DNA from: an uncultured Alphaproteobacteria bacterium | Lineage (GTDB): Bacteria > Pseudomonadota > Alphaproteobacteria > RF32 > CAG-239 | Assembly: GCA_949493535.1 (NCBI GenBank) | Contig: CASZWJ010000006.1 | Location: forward strand, 18,666-82,665 | Length of the DNA stretch: 64,000 nucleotides | Reading direction: 5' to 3' | Shown: piece after piece, positions 42,562-52,178 of the stretch | How the letters are laid out: every line of letters starts with the position of its first letter | Position numbering within the stretch: the first letter of the stretch is position 1 | Made by a program: the position numbers and the translations under genes | Notes under the pieces: generated by a model | The model's database searches: none | What the model was told of the DNA's origin: nothing | Seen by the model: the letters and a program-made list of their open reading frames with translations, nothing else

Positions 42562-43973
42562 TTGACAGGTTCCGTCTGCGCCGCGGATTTTATCCAGTTC
42601 CGAACAGCTTCGTTTTGAATTTTGGAAATAACATCTTCCAAATAAGCATCTATCAGAATCTGTTTGGCTTCTTCCCTGCCTATACCGCGCGACTGCATAT
42701 AAAACAACTGCCGCTCGTCAAGTTCGCCGCTGGCAGCCCCATGCGAACATTTTACGTCATCGGCAAAAATTTCCAATTCGGGCTTAACGTCAATTTCTGC
42801 CGTATCCGACAACAGCAAAGCTTTATGAAGCTGATGCCCCGCCGTTTGAACCGCATCGGGCGCGATATGGATTTTTCCCTGAAAAACGCCGCGCGCATCG
42901 CCATTGACAACGCCTTTAACCAACTGCTCAGAAAAAGTCTGCGGCGCAAGGTGCTCAATATTTGTCGTCGTATCAAGCGTTGCCCAGCCGGACATAATAT
43001 AAGCGGCATTGACTTCGGCAGAAGCTTTTTCATCCGTCAGCCTGACCTTAATTTCATTGCGGCCGATATTTGCCCCTTTTTGCAGGCAGAAACTGCGGTA
43101 TTCGGCTTCGGCCTTTTGTTTGACAAAGCTCAGAGAAACATGGTTTGCCTTATAGGCTTCATCTTGCAGCTTATAATGGTTAAACCGGCTGTTTTTACCC
43201 AAAACAATTTCATTGACAATATTGGTAAAATAACGGGATTTCTGCGCGCCGGCATATTTATACCATTCAACCAATTCCGCCTCGGCTCCGTTTTCCAAAA
43301 CAATAAGGTTGCGCAGATTGCAAAAAAGGTTTTTGCTGCCTGCTTCCGTATGGTTAATCAGCATAATCGGCTTATCAAGCTTCACATCTTTGTTGATGCG
43401 GATATAAATCCCTTCTTCCATATAAGCCGTATTCAGCGCGGCGAAAGGATAACCGTCCAGTTCGGCGATTTTTCCCAGATGTTCTTTGGCTTCGTCAATC
43501 AAAACGGCTTCCATTAGCGTGATAATCTCCACGCCGCGCGGCAAAGCCGGAAAAATCGGAATAAACTTGCCGTTCACAAAATGGATTTGATAAGCATCAA
43601 AAGGAATGCCGTAATTCAGGTTCAATTCATGATTGTGACAATGGCATTCTCCGCCGCAGCCGCACTCGTGGGAATCGTCATGATGATGCCCGCAGCCGCA
43701 GTCTTCATGCCGGCAATCGCCACTACAATCGCAATTTTCATGATGGCAGCAGCAAGCTTCCGTTGTTTCCGCCCGCAGCTCATCCAAAAAATTTGACGGC
43801 AGAAAAACAAAATCATCCGCATTCAAATCACGCGGCTTGGTATATTTCCAAGCTTCTGTTTTGGCTGTCGGCACGCCTTGTTCTTCAAAGGAATCGCGGC
43901 CTTTGTTGCGCAGGGCCTGAAGCCACGGAATATATTCGCCAAAGAGTTTAATATCTTGCAGAAGACCGGTCAT
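42558..43973 (-). CDS. sufD: FeS assembly protein SufD with a Cys/His-rich insertion
   Basis: 471 residues. The C-terminal SufBD beta-helix domain is standard (VNGDARGVFQGKIHIAPDA, CSHGAASGELDERQLFYMQS). Between the N-terminal helical part and the core, residues 74-115 contain 12 Cys and 10 His in 42 positions (for example CDCSGDCRHEDCGCGHHH), nucleotides 43629-43754. Such a segment is not part of ordinary SufD and looks like a metal-binding or metal-buffering insert. The gene is between sufC (1 base gap) and the hydrolase. Confidence 0.93.
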   Translation of the reverse strand: MTGLLQDIKLFGEYIPWLQALRNKGRDSFEEQGVPTAKTEAWKYTKPRDLNADDFVFLPSNFLDELRAETTEACCCHHENCDCSGDCRHEDCGCGHHHDDSHECGCGGECHCHNHELNLNYGIPFDAYQIHFVNGKFIPIFPALPRGVEIITLMEAVLIDEAKEHLGKIAELDGYPFAALNTAYMEEGIYIRINKDVKLDKPIMLINHTEAGSKNLFCNLRNLIVLENGAEAELVEWYKYAGAQKSRYFTNIVNEIVLGKNSRFNHYKLQDEAYKANHVSLSFVKQKAEAEYRSFCLQKGANIGRNEIKVRLTDEKASAEVNAAYIMSGWATLDTTTNIEHLAPQTFSEQLVKGVVNGDARGVFQGKIHIAPDAVQTAGHQLHKALLLSDTAEIDVKPELEIFADDVKCSHGAASGELDERQLFYMQSRGIGREEAKQILIDAYLEDVISKIQNEAVRNWIKSAAQTEPVK

Positions 43974-43974
43974 T

Positions 43975-44736
43975 CTATTTCTCTTTCACAAATTCGGCGT
44001 AGCCTTTTTCTTCCAGCTCCAGCGCTAAATTCTTATCGCCGGATTTAACAATACGCCCGTCCGCGTATACATGCACAAAATCAGGAACCACATAGTTCAG
44101 AAGCCGCTGATAGTGGGTAATGACCAACATGGAACGCTGTCCGTCCCGCAGGGCATTCACCCCCTCGGAAACAACTTTCAAAGCGTCAATATCCAATCCG
44201 GAATCTGCTTCGTCCAAAATTGAAAAACATGGTTTGAGCACCGTCATTTGCAAGGTTTCCAGACGTTTCTTTTCCCCACCTGAAAAACCGACATTTACCG
44301 GACGCTTGATCATATCGGCATCGATGCCGAGCTTTTTGCCCTCTTCCCTGACCATTTTGACAAATTCCATGGTATCCAGCTCGGGCTGATTGCGATGTTT
44401 GCGAACGGCATTGACCGCGTGCTTCAAAAAAGTGGTCGTCGGCACGCCGGGAATTTCAACCGGATATTGCATGCAAAGGAATATTCCCTCTCGGGCACGC
44501 TCTTCTACAGACATTTTGGTTAAATCTTTTCCTTTAAAACGAATCGAACCTGAGGTGATTTCATACCCGGGTTTGCCGCAGATAACATTGGACAAAGTAG
44601 ATTTTCCGGCGCCGTTCGGCCCCATTACGGCATGGACTTCGCCTTCATTAATCGTCAGGTTAAAGCCTTTTATAATTTCTTTATCGCCGACTTTGGCATG
44701 CAAATTTTCAATTTCTAACAACGGTGTTTTGCTCAT
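43975..44736 (-). CDS. sufC: FeS assembly ATPase SufC
   Basis: 253 residues, ABC-type ATPase. Walker A GPNGAGKST, signature FSGGEKKRLE, Walker B CFSILDEADSGLDIDAL and the switch His in LVITHYQRLL are all present. Provides ATP hydrolysis for the SufBCD scaffold. Confidence 0.97.
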   Translation of the reverse strand: MSKTPLLEIENLHAKVGDKEIIKGFNLTINEGEVHAVMGPNGAGKSTLSNVICGKPGYEITSGSIRFKGKDLTKMSVEERAREGIFLCMQYPVEIPGVPTTTFLKHAVNAVRKHRNQPELDTMEFVKMVREEGKKLGIDADMIKRPVNVGFSGGEKKRLETLQMTVLKPCFSILDEADSGLDIDALKVVSEGVNALRDGQRSMLVITHYQRLLNYVVPDFVHVYADGRIVKSGDKNLALELEEKGYAEFVKEK

Positions 44737-44766
44737 AATTTTTTCTCTCTTACTTTGTCATTCACT

Positions 44767-46215
44767 TTATCCGACGCTGCCTTCCAGCGAAATATTAATC
44801 AGCTTTGCGGCCTCAATGGCAAATTCCATCGGCAGATGCTGCATAACCTCTTTGCAAAAGCCGTTGACAATCAAGCTGACGGCTTCTTCTTCGCCGATAC
44901 CGCGCTGCTGGCAGTAAAACAACTGCTCGTCGCTGATTTTGGAAGTGGTCGCCTCATGCTCAATCACCGCCGATTTATTGCGGTTTTCAATATAAGGCAC
45001 GGTATGCGAACCGCAGTTTCTGCCAATCAGCAGGCTGTCGCATTGCGAATAGTTGCGCGCATTGGCGGCATTCGGGCTGACACGTACCAAACCGCGATAG
45101 GTTTGGTTGGAGAATCCGGCCGAAATGCCTTTGGAAATAATCTTAGAGGTTGTGTTTTTGCCGATATGAATCATCTTTGTTCCGGTATCTGCCTGCTGCC
45201 GGTTATTGGTTATGGCAACCGAATAAAACTCGCCGACGGAATTGTCTCCCTGCAAAATACATGACGGATATTTCCACGTGACGGCGGAACCGGTTTCGAC
45301 CTGCGTCCAAGAAACTTTGGAATTTTCTCCGCGGCAGGCCGCGCGTTTGGTCACAAAGTTATAAACGCCGCCCTTGCCGTCTTTGTCTCCCGGATACCAG
45401 TTCTGCACGGTGGAATATTTGACCTCGGCGTTTTTATTGATCACAATCTCGACAATTGCCGCGTGCAGCTGGTTTTCATCGCGCTGCGGCGCCGTGCAGC
45501 CTTCCAGATAGCTGACGTAACTTTCGTCATCGGCCACGATTAACGTGCGCTCGAACTGTCCGGTATTTTTGGCATTGATACGGAAATAAGTTGACAACTC
45601 CATAGGGCAGCGCACACCTTTGGGAATGTAGACAAAAGAACCGTCGGTAAACACCGCCGAATTAAGGCAGGCAAAAAAATTGTCGGTATAAGGGACAACG
45701 CTGCCAAGATATTGTTTGACCAAATCCGGATATTCCTTAACCGCTTCGGAAATCGAACAGAAAATAATTCCCTGTTCGGCCAGTTTTGCCCGATAAGTCG
45801 TGGCAACGGACACACTGTCAAACACGGCGTCAACCGCGACAACGCCGGCCAAAACTTCTTGCTCTTTTAACGGAATTCCCAGTTTTTCATAAGTTTCCAG
45901 CAACTCCGGATCCACTTCGTCCAAAGATTTCGGCGCAACCTTTTGCTTAGGCGCGGAATAATAGTACAAATCCTGATAATCAATCTTGTCATAAACCAAT
46001 TTAGCCCAGCGCGGCTCTTTCATCGTCTGCCAAAATTCAAAAGCTTTCAAACGGTAGTCCAACAGCCAGTCCGGCTCGCCTTTTTTTCTGGAGATAAGGC
46101 GGATAATATCGGCATTCAGCCCCTTGGGAATCGTTTCCGCTTCAATATCGGTCACAAAGCCGTATTTATATTTATCGCCGCTTTCATCAATGATTTCAGG
46201 TTTATTATTTGACAT
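44767..46215 (-). CDS. sufB: FeS assembly scaffold protein SufB
   Basis: 482 residues. Conserved blocks [52 protein letters not shown] and the C-terminal [20 protein letters not shown] (cluster-ligand Cys and Glu region) are present. First gene of the suf operon. No Rrf2/SufR/IscR regulator gene lies upstream and no clear operator was found in the 139 bases to the divergent gene. Confidence 0.97.
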   Translation of the reverse strand: MSNNKPEIIDESGDKYKYGFVTDIEAETIPKGLNADIIRLISRKKGEPDWLLDYRLKAFEFWQTMKEPRWAKLVYDKIDYQDLYYYSAPKQKVAPKSLDEVDPELLETYEKLGIPLKEQEVLAGVVAVDAVFDSVSVATTYRAKLAEQGIIFCSISEAVKEYPDLVKQYLGSVVPYTDNFFACLNSAVFTDGSFVYIPKGVRCPMELSTYFRINAKNTGQFERTLIVADDESYVSYLEGCTAPQRDENQLHAAIVEIVINKNAEVKYSTVQNWYPGDKDGKGGVYNFVTKRAACRGENSKVSWTQVETGSAVTWKYPSCILQGDNSVGEFYSVAITNNRQQADTGTKMIHIGKNTTSKIISKGISAGFSNQTYRGLVRVSPNAANARNYSQCDSLLIGRNCGSHTVPYIENRNKSAVIEHEATTSKISDEQLFYCQQRGIGEEEAVSLIVNGFCKEVMQHLPMEFAIEAAKLINISLEGSVG

Positions 46216-46354
46216 ATTATTTTAAGTTTCCCGTATTTTCAATCTTTCCTCAAATTAGGGGTTTTATTTGCAAATTGCAACCTCTTATTTAAGGAAAAAT
46301 TCAGTTTTTGCCGATAAAATAGGCAAAACAAATCAAAGTTTCAGAGGTAGTTTC

Positions 46355-47401
46355 ATGATCTATTTAATCATCTTATGCGCCGTTTTCATTTCAACCCTGC
46401 TCGGCACAACCTTATGGCAATATAAAAAGCTCAAGGCCATGCAGCTGCAAATCAAAGAATTGATTAAAGAAAACGACACGCAAAAAGCCGTCAACGAGAA
46501 CACCAATGAAGACATTTGTTTCAAAACGGACAAAAACCTGAACATAACTTTTGTAAATGACGCTTTGCTCAGGGAGTTGGGGTTTGCCAAAGAATCGCTT
46601 ATCGGCAAATCTATCTTCGGCACTTTGCTTGAAGACAATGAAAATATTATCAGCAATGTGCAGGCTTACACCGGCAAAATCATAAAAAAAGCGCGAATCG
46701 TCAATAACGAACTGGTCATTAAAAACGCCGAGGGAAAAAGTGAATTAATGCTCTGTCACCAGCGCCCGATTTTAAATGAAATTTTGGAATGCGAAGGCAT
46801 TGCCTTTACCTGCAAAAACATTACCGAAGCAAAAGAACTCAAAGAAAAACTGCAACAGCTCAGCGACCAAGACATTTTGACGGAAACTCTCAATCAGGAA
46901 GCATTTTTGAAACGCCTTGAACAGGATTTTAACCGCGCCACGCGTTACAATGAAGATTTTGCGCTGCTGGTTGTCGAACTGCATGATTTGTGCGATTTTA
47001 TCAACAAAGGAATCAGCTTTGAGCGAGGCGACAAAATGCTTAAAGCCATGGCAAAGCTTTGCACGGACAAACTGAAAGGCAAAGGTTCCGTCGGCCGGTT
47101 TGAAAAAACCAAGCTCGGCTTAATCCTTAACGGATTTTCCAGAGAAAAAGCCGCCGTTCTGGCCAAAGATATTTTTTCATCGTCAAAAGCTAAAATCAAA
47201 AAGCTCGGCGTTGACGACTACAATGCCCAAATGCTGATTATCAGCTATACCGAACGCAAAGGGTTTACCGACACGTTTGACAACATGCTGGAACGTACCA
47301 TACGCCACATTAAAAATGCCGGCAGGCGGCATGAATACGGCGTTACCACCTCAGATAACGACAAAAAAATATATGATATGCCGACCCAGTATCAAGAATA
47401 G
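46355..47401 (+). CDS. Membrane PAS protein with degenerate GGDEF domain
   Basis: 348 residues from the ATG at 46355 with AGAGGT upstream. One N-terminal membrane helix (about 2-20), a coiled-coil linker, a PAS domain (about 50-165; ICFKTDKNLNITFVNDALLR) and a GGDEF-type domain (about 178-335; DQDILTETLNQEAFLKRLEQ). At the signature position the sequence is GRFEKTKLGLIL instead of GRxGGDEF, so cyclase activity is not expected. It probably senses a signal through PAS and acts through protein or nucleotide binding. Confidence 0.8.
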   Translation: MIYLIILCAVFISTLLGTTLWQYKKLKAMQLQIKELIKENDTQKAVNENTNEDICFKTDKNLNITFVNDALLRELGFAKESLIGKSIFGTLLEDNENIISNVQAYTGKIIKKARIVNNELVIKNAEGKSELMLCHQRPILNEILECEGIAFTCKNITEAKELKEKLQQLSDQDILTETLNQEAFLKRLEQDFNRATRYNEDFALLVVELHDLCDFINKGISFERGDKMLKAMAKLCTDKLKGKGSVGRFEKTKLGLILNGFSREKAAVLAKDIFSSSKAKIKKLGVDDYNAQMLIISYTERKGFTDTFDNMLERTIRHIKNAGRRHEYGVTTSDNDKKIYDMPTQYQE

Positions 47402-47477
47402 TTTTGATTGTAACCAAATCTTAAAGAAATTAATGTTAATCTGCCGGATATAACGTTATATTATCCGGCATGGGGTT

Positions 47478-48398
47478 ATGACCAGAAAGCTAGTTCTTAT
47501 ACTTCTGCCCTTATGGCTTTTATTAAGCGGCTGCACGAGCAATTCGGGCATTCCGCTGTTTGGCTATAATTGGTGGGGAAGCTCGCCCGACACGGTTACC
47601 GTCAGGCGCGGAGACACGCTTTACAGCATTTCGCGACGCTACAATGTTCCTCTGCGCGAGGTTATTGAAGCAAACCGCATGGCACCGCCTTACCGGCTTT
47701 ATACCGGACAAATCCTGCGCCTGCCGACAGCCAAATATCACACCGTCGCCAAAGGCGATACCCTATACAATATTTCCAAACGCTACAATGTCGACATGAG
47801 TTCGCTCAGCCGCACCAATAACCTTTATGAACCATATTCTCTCCACATCGGCCAGCGCCTGCTCCTGCCCGGCAGCGTCGTCGACAAAACCACGGCGCCG
47901 GCAACCGCTGCGGCGGCTCCGAAAAAAGCCCCTCAGAAAACAAGCTGGTGGAGCAAGAGTACTACCAAAAAAACTATTCCGCCCAAAGCAACATATTCCA
48001 AACCGACCCCCGTCAAAAAACGCAGCAGCAAATTTGCCTGGCCGGTCAGAGGAACGATTATTTCCAATTTCGGCACGCTCGGCAAAGGGCGGACAAATGA
48101 CGGCATTAACATTAAAGCGCCGCTCGGAACCACAGTCAAAGCAGCCGATGCCGGTACGGTAGCTTATGCCGGAAACGAATTAAAAGGTTTCGGAAACCTG
48201 ATTTTAATCAAGCACAATGACGGCTGGATTACAGCCTATGCGCACAATGATAAGATTTTGGTCAGAAAAGGGCAAAAAGTCAGGAAAGGCGAAAAAATTT
48301 CAACAGTCGGAAGCACCGGCGGCGTAAACACGCCCCAATTGCACTTTGAAATCCGCGCCGGCAAAAAGGCCGTCAATCCGCGCACATATTTACAGTAA
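47478..48398 (+). CDS. NlpD-like lipoprotein: two LysM and a degenerate LytM domain
   Basis: 306 residues. Lipoprotein signal with lipobox LLSGC (Cys19). Two LysM repeats (about 40-84 and 88-132; VRRGDTLYSISRRYNVP and VAKGDTLYNISKRYNVD) bind peptidoglycan. The C-terminal M23 fold (about 190-305) has NDGINIKAPLG where active enzymes have H..G.D, so two zinc ligands are replaced, while LHFEIR remains. This matches NlpD/EnvC-type activators of amidases rather than active endopeptidases. Located just before yajC-secDF. Confidence 0.88.
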   Translation: MTRKLVLILLPLWLLLSGCTSNSGIPLFGYNWWGSSPDTVTVRRGDTLYSISRRYNVPLREVIEANRMAPPYRLYTGQILRLPTAKYHTVAKGDTLYNISKRYNVDMSSLSRTNNLYEPYSLHIGQRLLLPGSVVDKTTAPATAAAAPKKAPQKTSWWSKSTTKKTIPPKATYSKPTPVKKRSSKFAWPVRGTIISNFGTLGKGRTNDGINIKAPLGTTVKAADAGTVAYAGNELKGFGNLILIKHNDGWITAYAHNDKILVRKGQKVRKGEKISTVGSTGGVNTPQLHFEIRAGKKAVNPRTYLQ

Positions 48399-48523
48399 AC
48401 CGCAAGCTTGCAGGCTTAATGCATTCTCTTCCAACAAAATACTTGTGAAATAATTGTTTTTCTCCTATATATAGAAAAAATTTTGTTTTATACTTTGCGA
48501 AGTTAATTTATCAGGAGAAAAAT

Positions 48524-48919
48524 ATGTTTATCAGCGATGCTTTTGCCCAATCTGCCGGAGCGCTTCCCGCTCAGGGGTCTATGGCCGGCACTTTGATTCA
48601 GTTAGGTTTAATCTTCTTGATTTTCTATATTCTGCTCATTCGTCCGCAGCAGAAGAAAATCAGACAGCACGAAGCAATGCTCAGCGCAATCAAAAAAGGT
48701 GACGAAGTTGTTACCGGCGGCGGCATTTACGGCAAGGTAACCGACGCTTCCGACCCGTTTGATCTGGTTGTTGAAATTGCCGACGGCGTCAAAATCAAAG
48801 TCGTGAGAGCAACCGTCAGAGAGCTGTTGACCGAAGATGTCAAGCTTCCGCTCGCAGAAAAAAACAAAAAAGCAGATAAAAGCGAAGCTGCGAATTCTAA
48901 TAAAAAAGAGAAAAAATAA
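48524..48919 (+). CDS. yajC: Preprotein translocase subunit YajC
   Basis: 131 residues. One N-terminal membrane helix (about 24-44; LIQLGLIFLIFYILLIRPQQ) followed by KKGDEVVTGGGIYGKV and a Lys-rich tail. The RPQQKK motif after the helix is diagnostic. AGGAG ribosome site. First gene of yajC-secD-secF. Confidence 0.95.
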   Translation: MFISDAFAQSAGALPAQGSMAGTLIQLGLIFLIFYILLIRPQQKKIRQHEAMLSAIKKGDEVVTGGGIYGKVTDASDPFDLVVEIADGVKIKVVRATVRELLTEDVKLPLAEKNKKADKSEAANSNKKEKK

Positions 48920-48931
48920 AAGGCATAAACT

Positions 48932-50476
48932 ATGTATAAACTTTCAAAATCACTGATTATGGTTATCATCGGGATTTGCCTGCTCGGCATTTTCTTTTCC
49001 GTCCCGAATCTGATGCCTAACAAAGAGAATCTGCCCCAATGGTGGCAGCCCGTCAATCTCGGCCTTGACTTGCAAGGCGGCTCCAACCTTTTATTGGAAG
49101 TCAAAGTCGATGACGTTATCAAAGAAAGAATGGGATCTATTGAAGATTCTGTCCGTCAGGTTCTGCGCGAAAACAAAATCCGTTATCAGAATCTGCGTGC
49201 CGGAGACAAAGAAGTTACCGTTAAAATAGATAACTTAAATTCCCGCAACAAAGCCATGTCGGCTTTCCGCAAAATTGACAATGAACTTAACGTCGAAGAA
49301 GCTGATGACGGTTTGATTAAAATCAGCTATACGGATGTGGCTTTGAATAAACTTAAAATCAAAATCGTTGAACAGTCAATTGAGATTGTCCGCCGCCGTA
49401 TCGACGAGCTTGGCACCAAAGAGCCCGTCATCCAGCGCCAGGGCAATGACCGAATCGTTGTTCAGCTGCCCGGCTTGCAAAACCCCGAATATGTTAAAAC
49501 CCTGCTCGGCAAAACAGCGAAAATGGCTTTTCACCTTGTAGACTCCAACAGCACGGCCGCAGACGCCCGCAGAGGCAAACTCTCCAATACTTCGCGTTTG
49601 GTTCCCGGAAGCGACGGCGGTTCGTATGTCATTAACCGCAAACCGGTTGTCGGCGGCGAAAACTTAGTCGATGCACAGCCTGTTTTCCAAGAGGGCGAAC
49701 CTGTCGTCAGTTTCAAATTCAACTCTATCGGCGGCAAAAAATTCGGCGAAGCCACCAAAAATAATGTCGGCGAAAGACTGGCCATTGTTTTGGATAACGA
49801 AGTCATTTCAGCTCCGACCATTCAGGGCGCCATTCTCGGCGGCAGCGGCGTCATTACCGGCAGCTTTACCGTAAAATCGGCCAATGATTTGGCTTTGCTG
49901 CTGCGTTCCGGCGCACTTCCCGCTCCGTTGGAAGTTTTGGAAGAAAGAACCGTCGGCGCAGGTTTGGGAACTGACTCTATCAAAGCCGGCGCAATTGCCT
50001 GCACAATCGGTTTGGTTGCCGTTATTATCTTCATGATTGCAGCCTACGGCCTGTTCGGCATATTTACGACGATTGCCGTATTCATGAACCTGTTTTTGCT
50101 GCTCGGCATTTTGAGCATCATGGGCGCAACGCTGACGCTGCCCGGTATTGCCGGCGTTATTCTGACTGTCGGCATGGCGGTTGATGCAAACGTGTTGATT
50201 TTTGAACGCATGCGCGAAGAAGTCAAACTCGGACGCACCACCAAAGATGCTGCCGAAGCAGGTTTCCGCGAAGCATGGTCAACCATTCTGGATTCAAACC
50301 TCACAACCTTAGTTGCCGCTTTTGTCCTGTTTTATTTCGGAACGGGGCCGGTCAGAGGTTTTGCCGTAACACTGACGATTGGTATTCTGACCTCCATGTT
50401 CACGTCAGTCACCGTTACCAGAGTTATCATCGCGACTTGGATTGAGCGCTGCAAGCCCACCAAATTGCCAATCTAA
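48932..50476 (+). CDS. secD: Protein translocase subunit SecD
   Basis: 514 residues with six membrane segments: one N-terminal and five after residue 340. The P1 domain begins VNLGLDLQGGSNLLLEV; the membrane core has LTVGMAVDANVLIFERMREE. Works with SecF in proton-driven export. 12 bases after yajC. Confidence 0.97.
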   Translation: MYKLSKSLIMVIIGICLLGIFFSVPNLMPNKENLPQWWQPVNLGLDLQGGSNLLLEVKVDDVIKERMGSIEDSVRQVLRENKIRYQNLRAGDKEVTVKIDNLNSRNKAMSAFRKIDNELNVEEADDGLIKISYTDVALNKLKIKIVEQSIEIVRRRIDELGTKEPVIQRQGNDRIVVQLPGLQNPEYVKTLLGKTAKMAFHLVDSNSTAADARRGKLSNTSRLVPGSDGGSYVINRKPVVGGENLVDAQPVFQEGEPVVSFKFNSIGGKKFGEATKNNVGERLAIVLDNEVISAPTIQGAILGGSGVITGSFTVKSANDLALLLRSGALPAPLEVLEERTVGAGLGTDSIKAGAIACTIGLVAVIIFMIAAYGLFGIFTTIAVFMNLFLLLGILSIMGATLTLPGIAGVILTVGMAVDANVLIFERMREEVKLGRTTKDAAEAGFREAWSTILDSNLTTLVAAFVLFYFGTGPVRGFAVTLTIGILTSMFTSVTVTRVIIATWIERCKPTKLPI

Positions 50477-50493
50477 GCGAAAGGAAAAATAGA

Positions 50494-51435
50494 ATGAAAA
50501 TTTTCAGTTGGATTACTAAAGATACGAATATTAATTTCATGGGCGCCAGAAAATGGACTTATGCCATTTCAGGCTTGAGCATGATTTTGGCCGTCTTCTT
50601 TATTTTAACCAAAAGCTTTAACTACGGCATTGATTTCTCCGGCGGTATTCTTATGGAAGTCAAAGACGAACAGGTTATTGATTTGGACAAGCTCAGAGCA
50701 GAGCTTTCTCATTTGAATATCGGCGAAATCAATATCCAGACGATTGGCGAAACCGGTCAGGAAGTGATGATCAGAGCACAGGCGCAGATGCTTGACGAAA
50801 GAGAGCAGATGAAAGCCGTTAATGAAATTAAAAGGATTTTGGGGAACGATGTCGAAATCCGTAAAGTCGAACTGGTCGGCCCGCAAGTCGGCGACGAACT
50901 CAAACGCGACGGCATTTTGGCTTCCGTCATTGCCGTTATCGGCATCAGCCTTTATATCTGGTTCCGTTTTGAGTGGCAATTTGCTCTGGGCGCAATGATC
51001 GGTTTGGTTCACGATATTTTAGTAACCGTCGGCTTGTTATCATTGTTCCAGATTGATTTCAGCCTGACAACCGTTGCCGCAATTCTGACCCTTGCAGGCT
51101 ATTCGGTCAACGACACGGTGGTTACATATGACCGCATCAGAGAAAATCTGCGCAAGTATAAAACAATGCCGCAAGTCCAGTTGCTGAACAAAAGCATTAA
51201 TGACATTTTCTCAAGAACCTTATTGACCGGTTTTACAACCCTGCTTGCCTCTATCGCTTTGCTCATTTGGGGCGGCGACGCATTACGCAGCTTTTCGTTT
51301 ACGTTGGTTTGGGGTATCTTAATCGGTACATATTCTTCAATTTATGTTTCGACAGTTATTTTAGACTGGTTTGATTTGCGAAAATCAATCGAAAACAGGG
51401 AAAAAGAGATAAGCCCGTTCGGAAATGTCGGCTAG
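50494..51435 (+). CDS. secF: Protein translocase subunit SecF
   Basis: 313 residues. NYGIDFSGGILMEV and the membrane motif LTLAGYSVNDTVVTYDRIRE match SecF. 17 bases after secD; a strong terminator follows. Confidence 0.97.
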   Translation: MKIFSWITKDTNINFMGARKWTYAISGLSMILAVFFILTKSFNYGIDFSGGILMEVKDEQVIDLDKLRAELSHLNIGEINIQTIGETGQEVMIRAQAQMLDEREQMKAVNEIKRILGNDVEIRKVELVGPQVGDELKRDGILASVIAVIGISLYIWFRFEWQFALGAMIGLVHDILVTVGLLSLFQIDFSLTTVAAILTLAGYSVNDTVVTYDRIRENLRKYKTMPQVQLLNKSINDIFSRTLLTGFTTLLASIALLIWGGDALRSFSFTLVWGILIGTYSSIYVSTVILDWFDLRKSIENREKEISPFGNVG

Positions 51436-51442
51436 AAAGCGC

Positions 51443-51472
51443 AAAAAGCTCCCCTCACGGGGAGCTTTTTTT
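51443..51472 (+). terminator. Intrinsic terminator after yajC-secD-secF
   Basis: AAAAAGCTCCCC-TCAC-GGGGAGCTTTTT. Confidence 0.9.
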
Positions 51473-51628
51473 GTCGGCTTGTGCAAACGCAATACTTAAG
51501 TTTTATTAAGTCTCCATTAACTTATTTCAGCTAAGATTTTTATAGTTAAAAATTGCGCCTTAGATATTGCAAAATCAATTTTTGTATGTTACATAAATGT
51601 TACGGAATAAAGTTGAGGTGTTATATCG

Positions 51629-51988
51629 ATGATAATTGATAGTAACAATAAAAAGCAGAAAAGCATTTTGACCAACAAATGCTTTTATCAGACGACAGCA
51701 CAAATCATGCGTGACTTTGAAGACAAAGGTTACGCTAATTCTGCTGATGAAACCGCAAAAGTTATTTCCGCCTATCATCAAATTGTCAAAAGAAAAGTCA
51801 AAAATAATTTTAATCCAGATTATAATGCGGCATTCCGCCGGATTGACAGCGCTATTGATTCCCTTGCCAATAAAGTTTTTTACGACTGCGATAAAAAAAG
51901 CCATGATTATGCTTATCGTTCTTTTGAAGAATTTGACCATATCAATGCGATTGTTACCCGCCAAAGAGTAAAAAAAGGCATTTCATAA
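51629..51988 (+). CDS. Hypothetical small helical protein
   Basis: 119 residues, soluble, basic, mostly helical (MIIDSNNKKQKSILTNKCFY…). GAGGT lies about 12 bases upstream of the ATG. It has its own terminator. Not recognised. Confidence 0.6.
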   Translation: MIIDSNNKKQKSILTNKCFYQTTAQIMRDFEDKGYANSADETAKVISAYHQIVKRKVKNNFNPDYNAAFRRIDSAIDSLANKVFYDCDKKSHDYAYRSFEEFDHINAIVTRQRVKKGIS

Positions 51989-52010
51989 GATTTGGCTTAA
52001 AGCATTTTTT

Positions 52011-52038
52011 ATCTCCGCCTATTCGGCGGTATTTTTTT
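52011..52038 (+). terminator. Intrinsic terminator
   Basis: CCGCC-TATTC-GGCGG followed by TATTTTTTTT. Confidence 0.75.
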
Positions 52039-52178
52039 TGCCAAAGCGCCTCATTTTACAGAGACATCATTTTTTATGCCGGTACCGGCTGTTAATCGTT
52101 ACAATTAAGATTGCACTTCCTGTCCTTTTGAGTTATTGGTAAATTATTACTGAGTTAAACTTTTCAAGGATTATATTT

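Noticed and set aside
42615..43517. Plus-strand open frame of 300 codons
   Set aside because: Antisense shadow of sufD.
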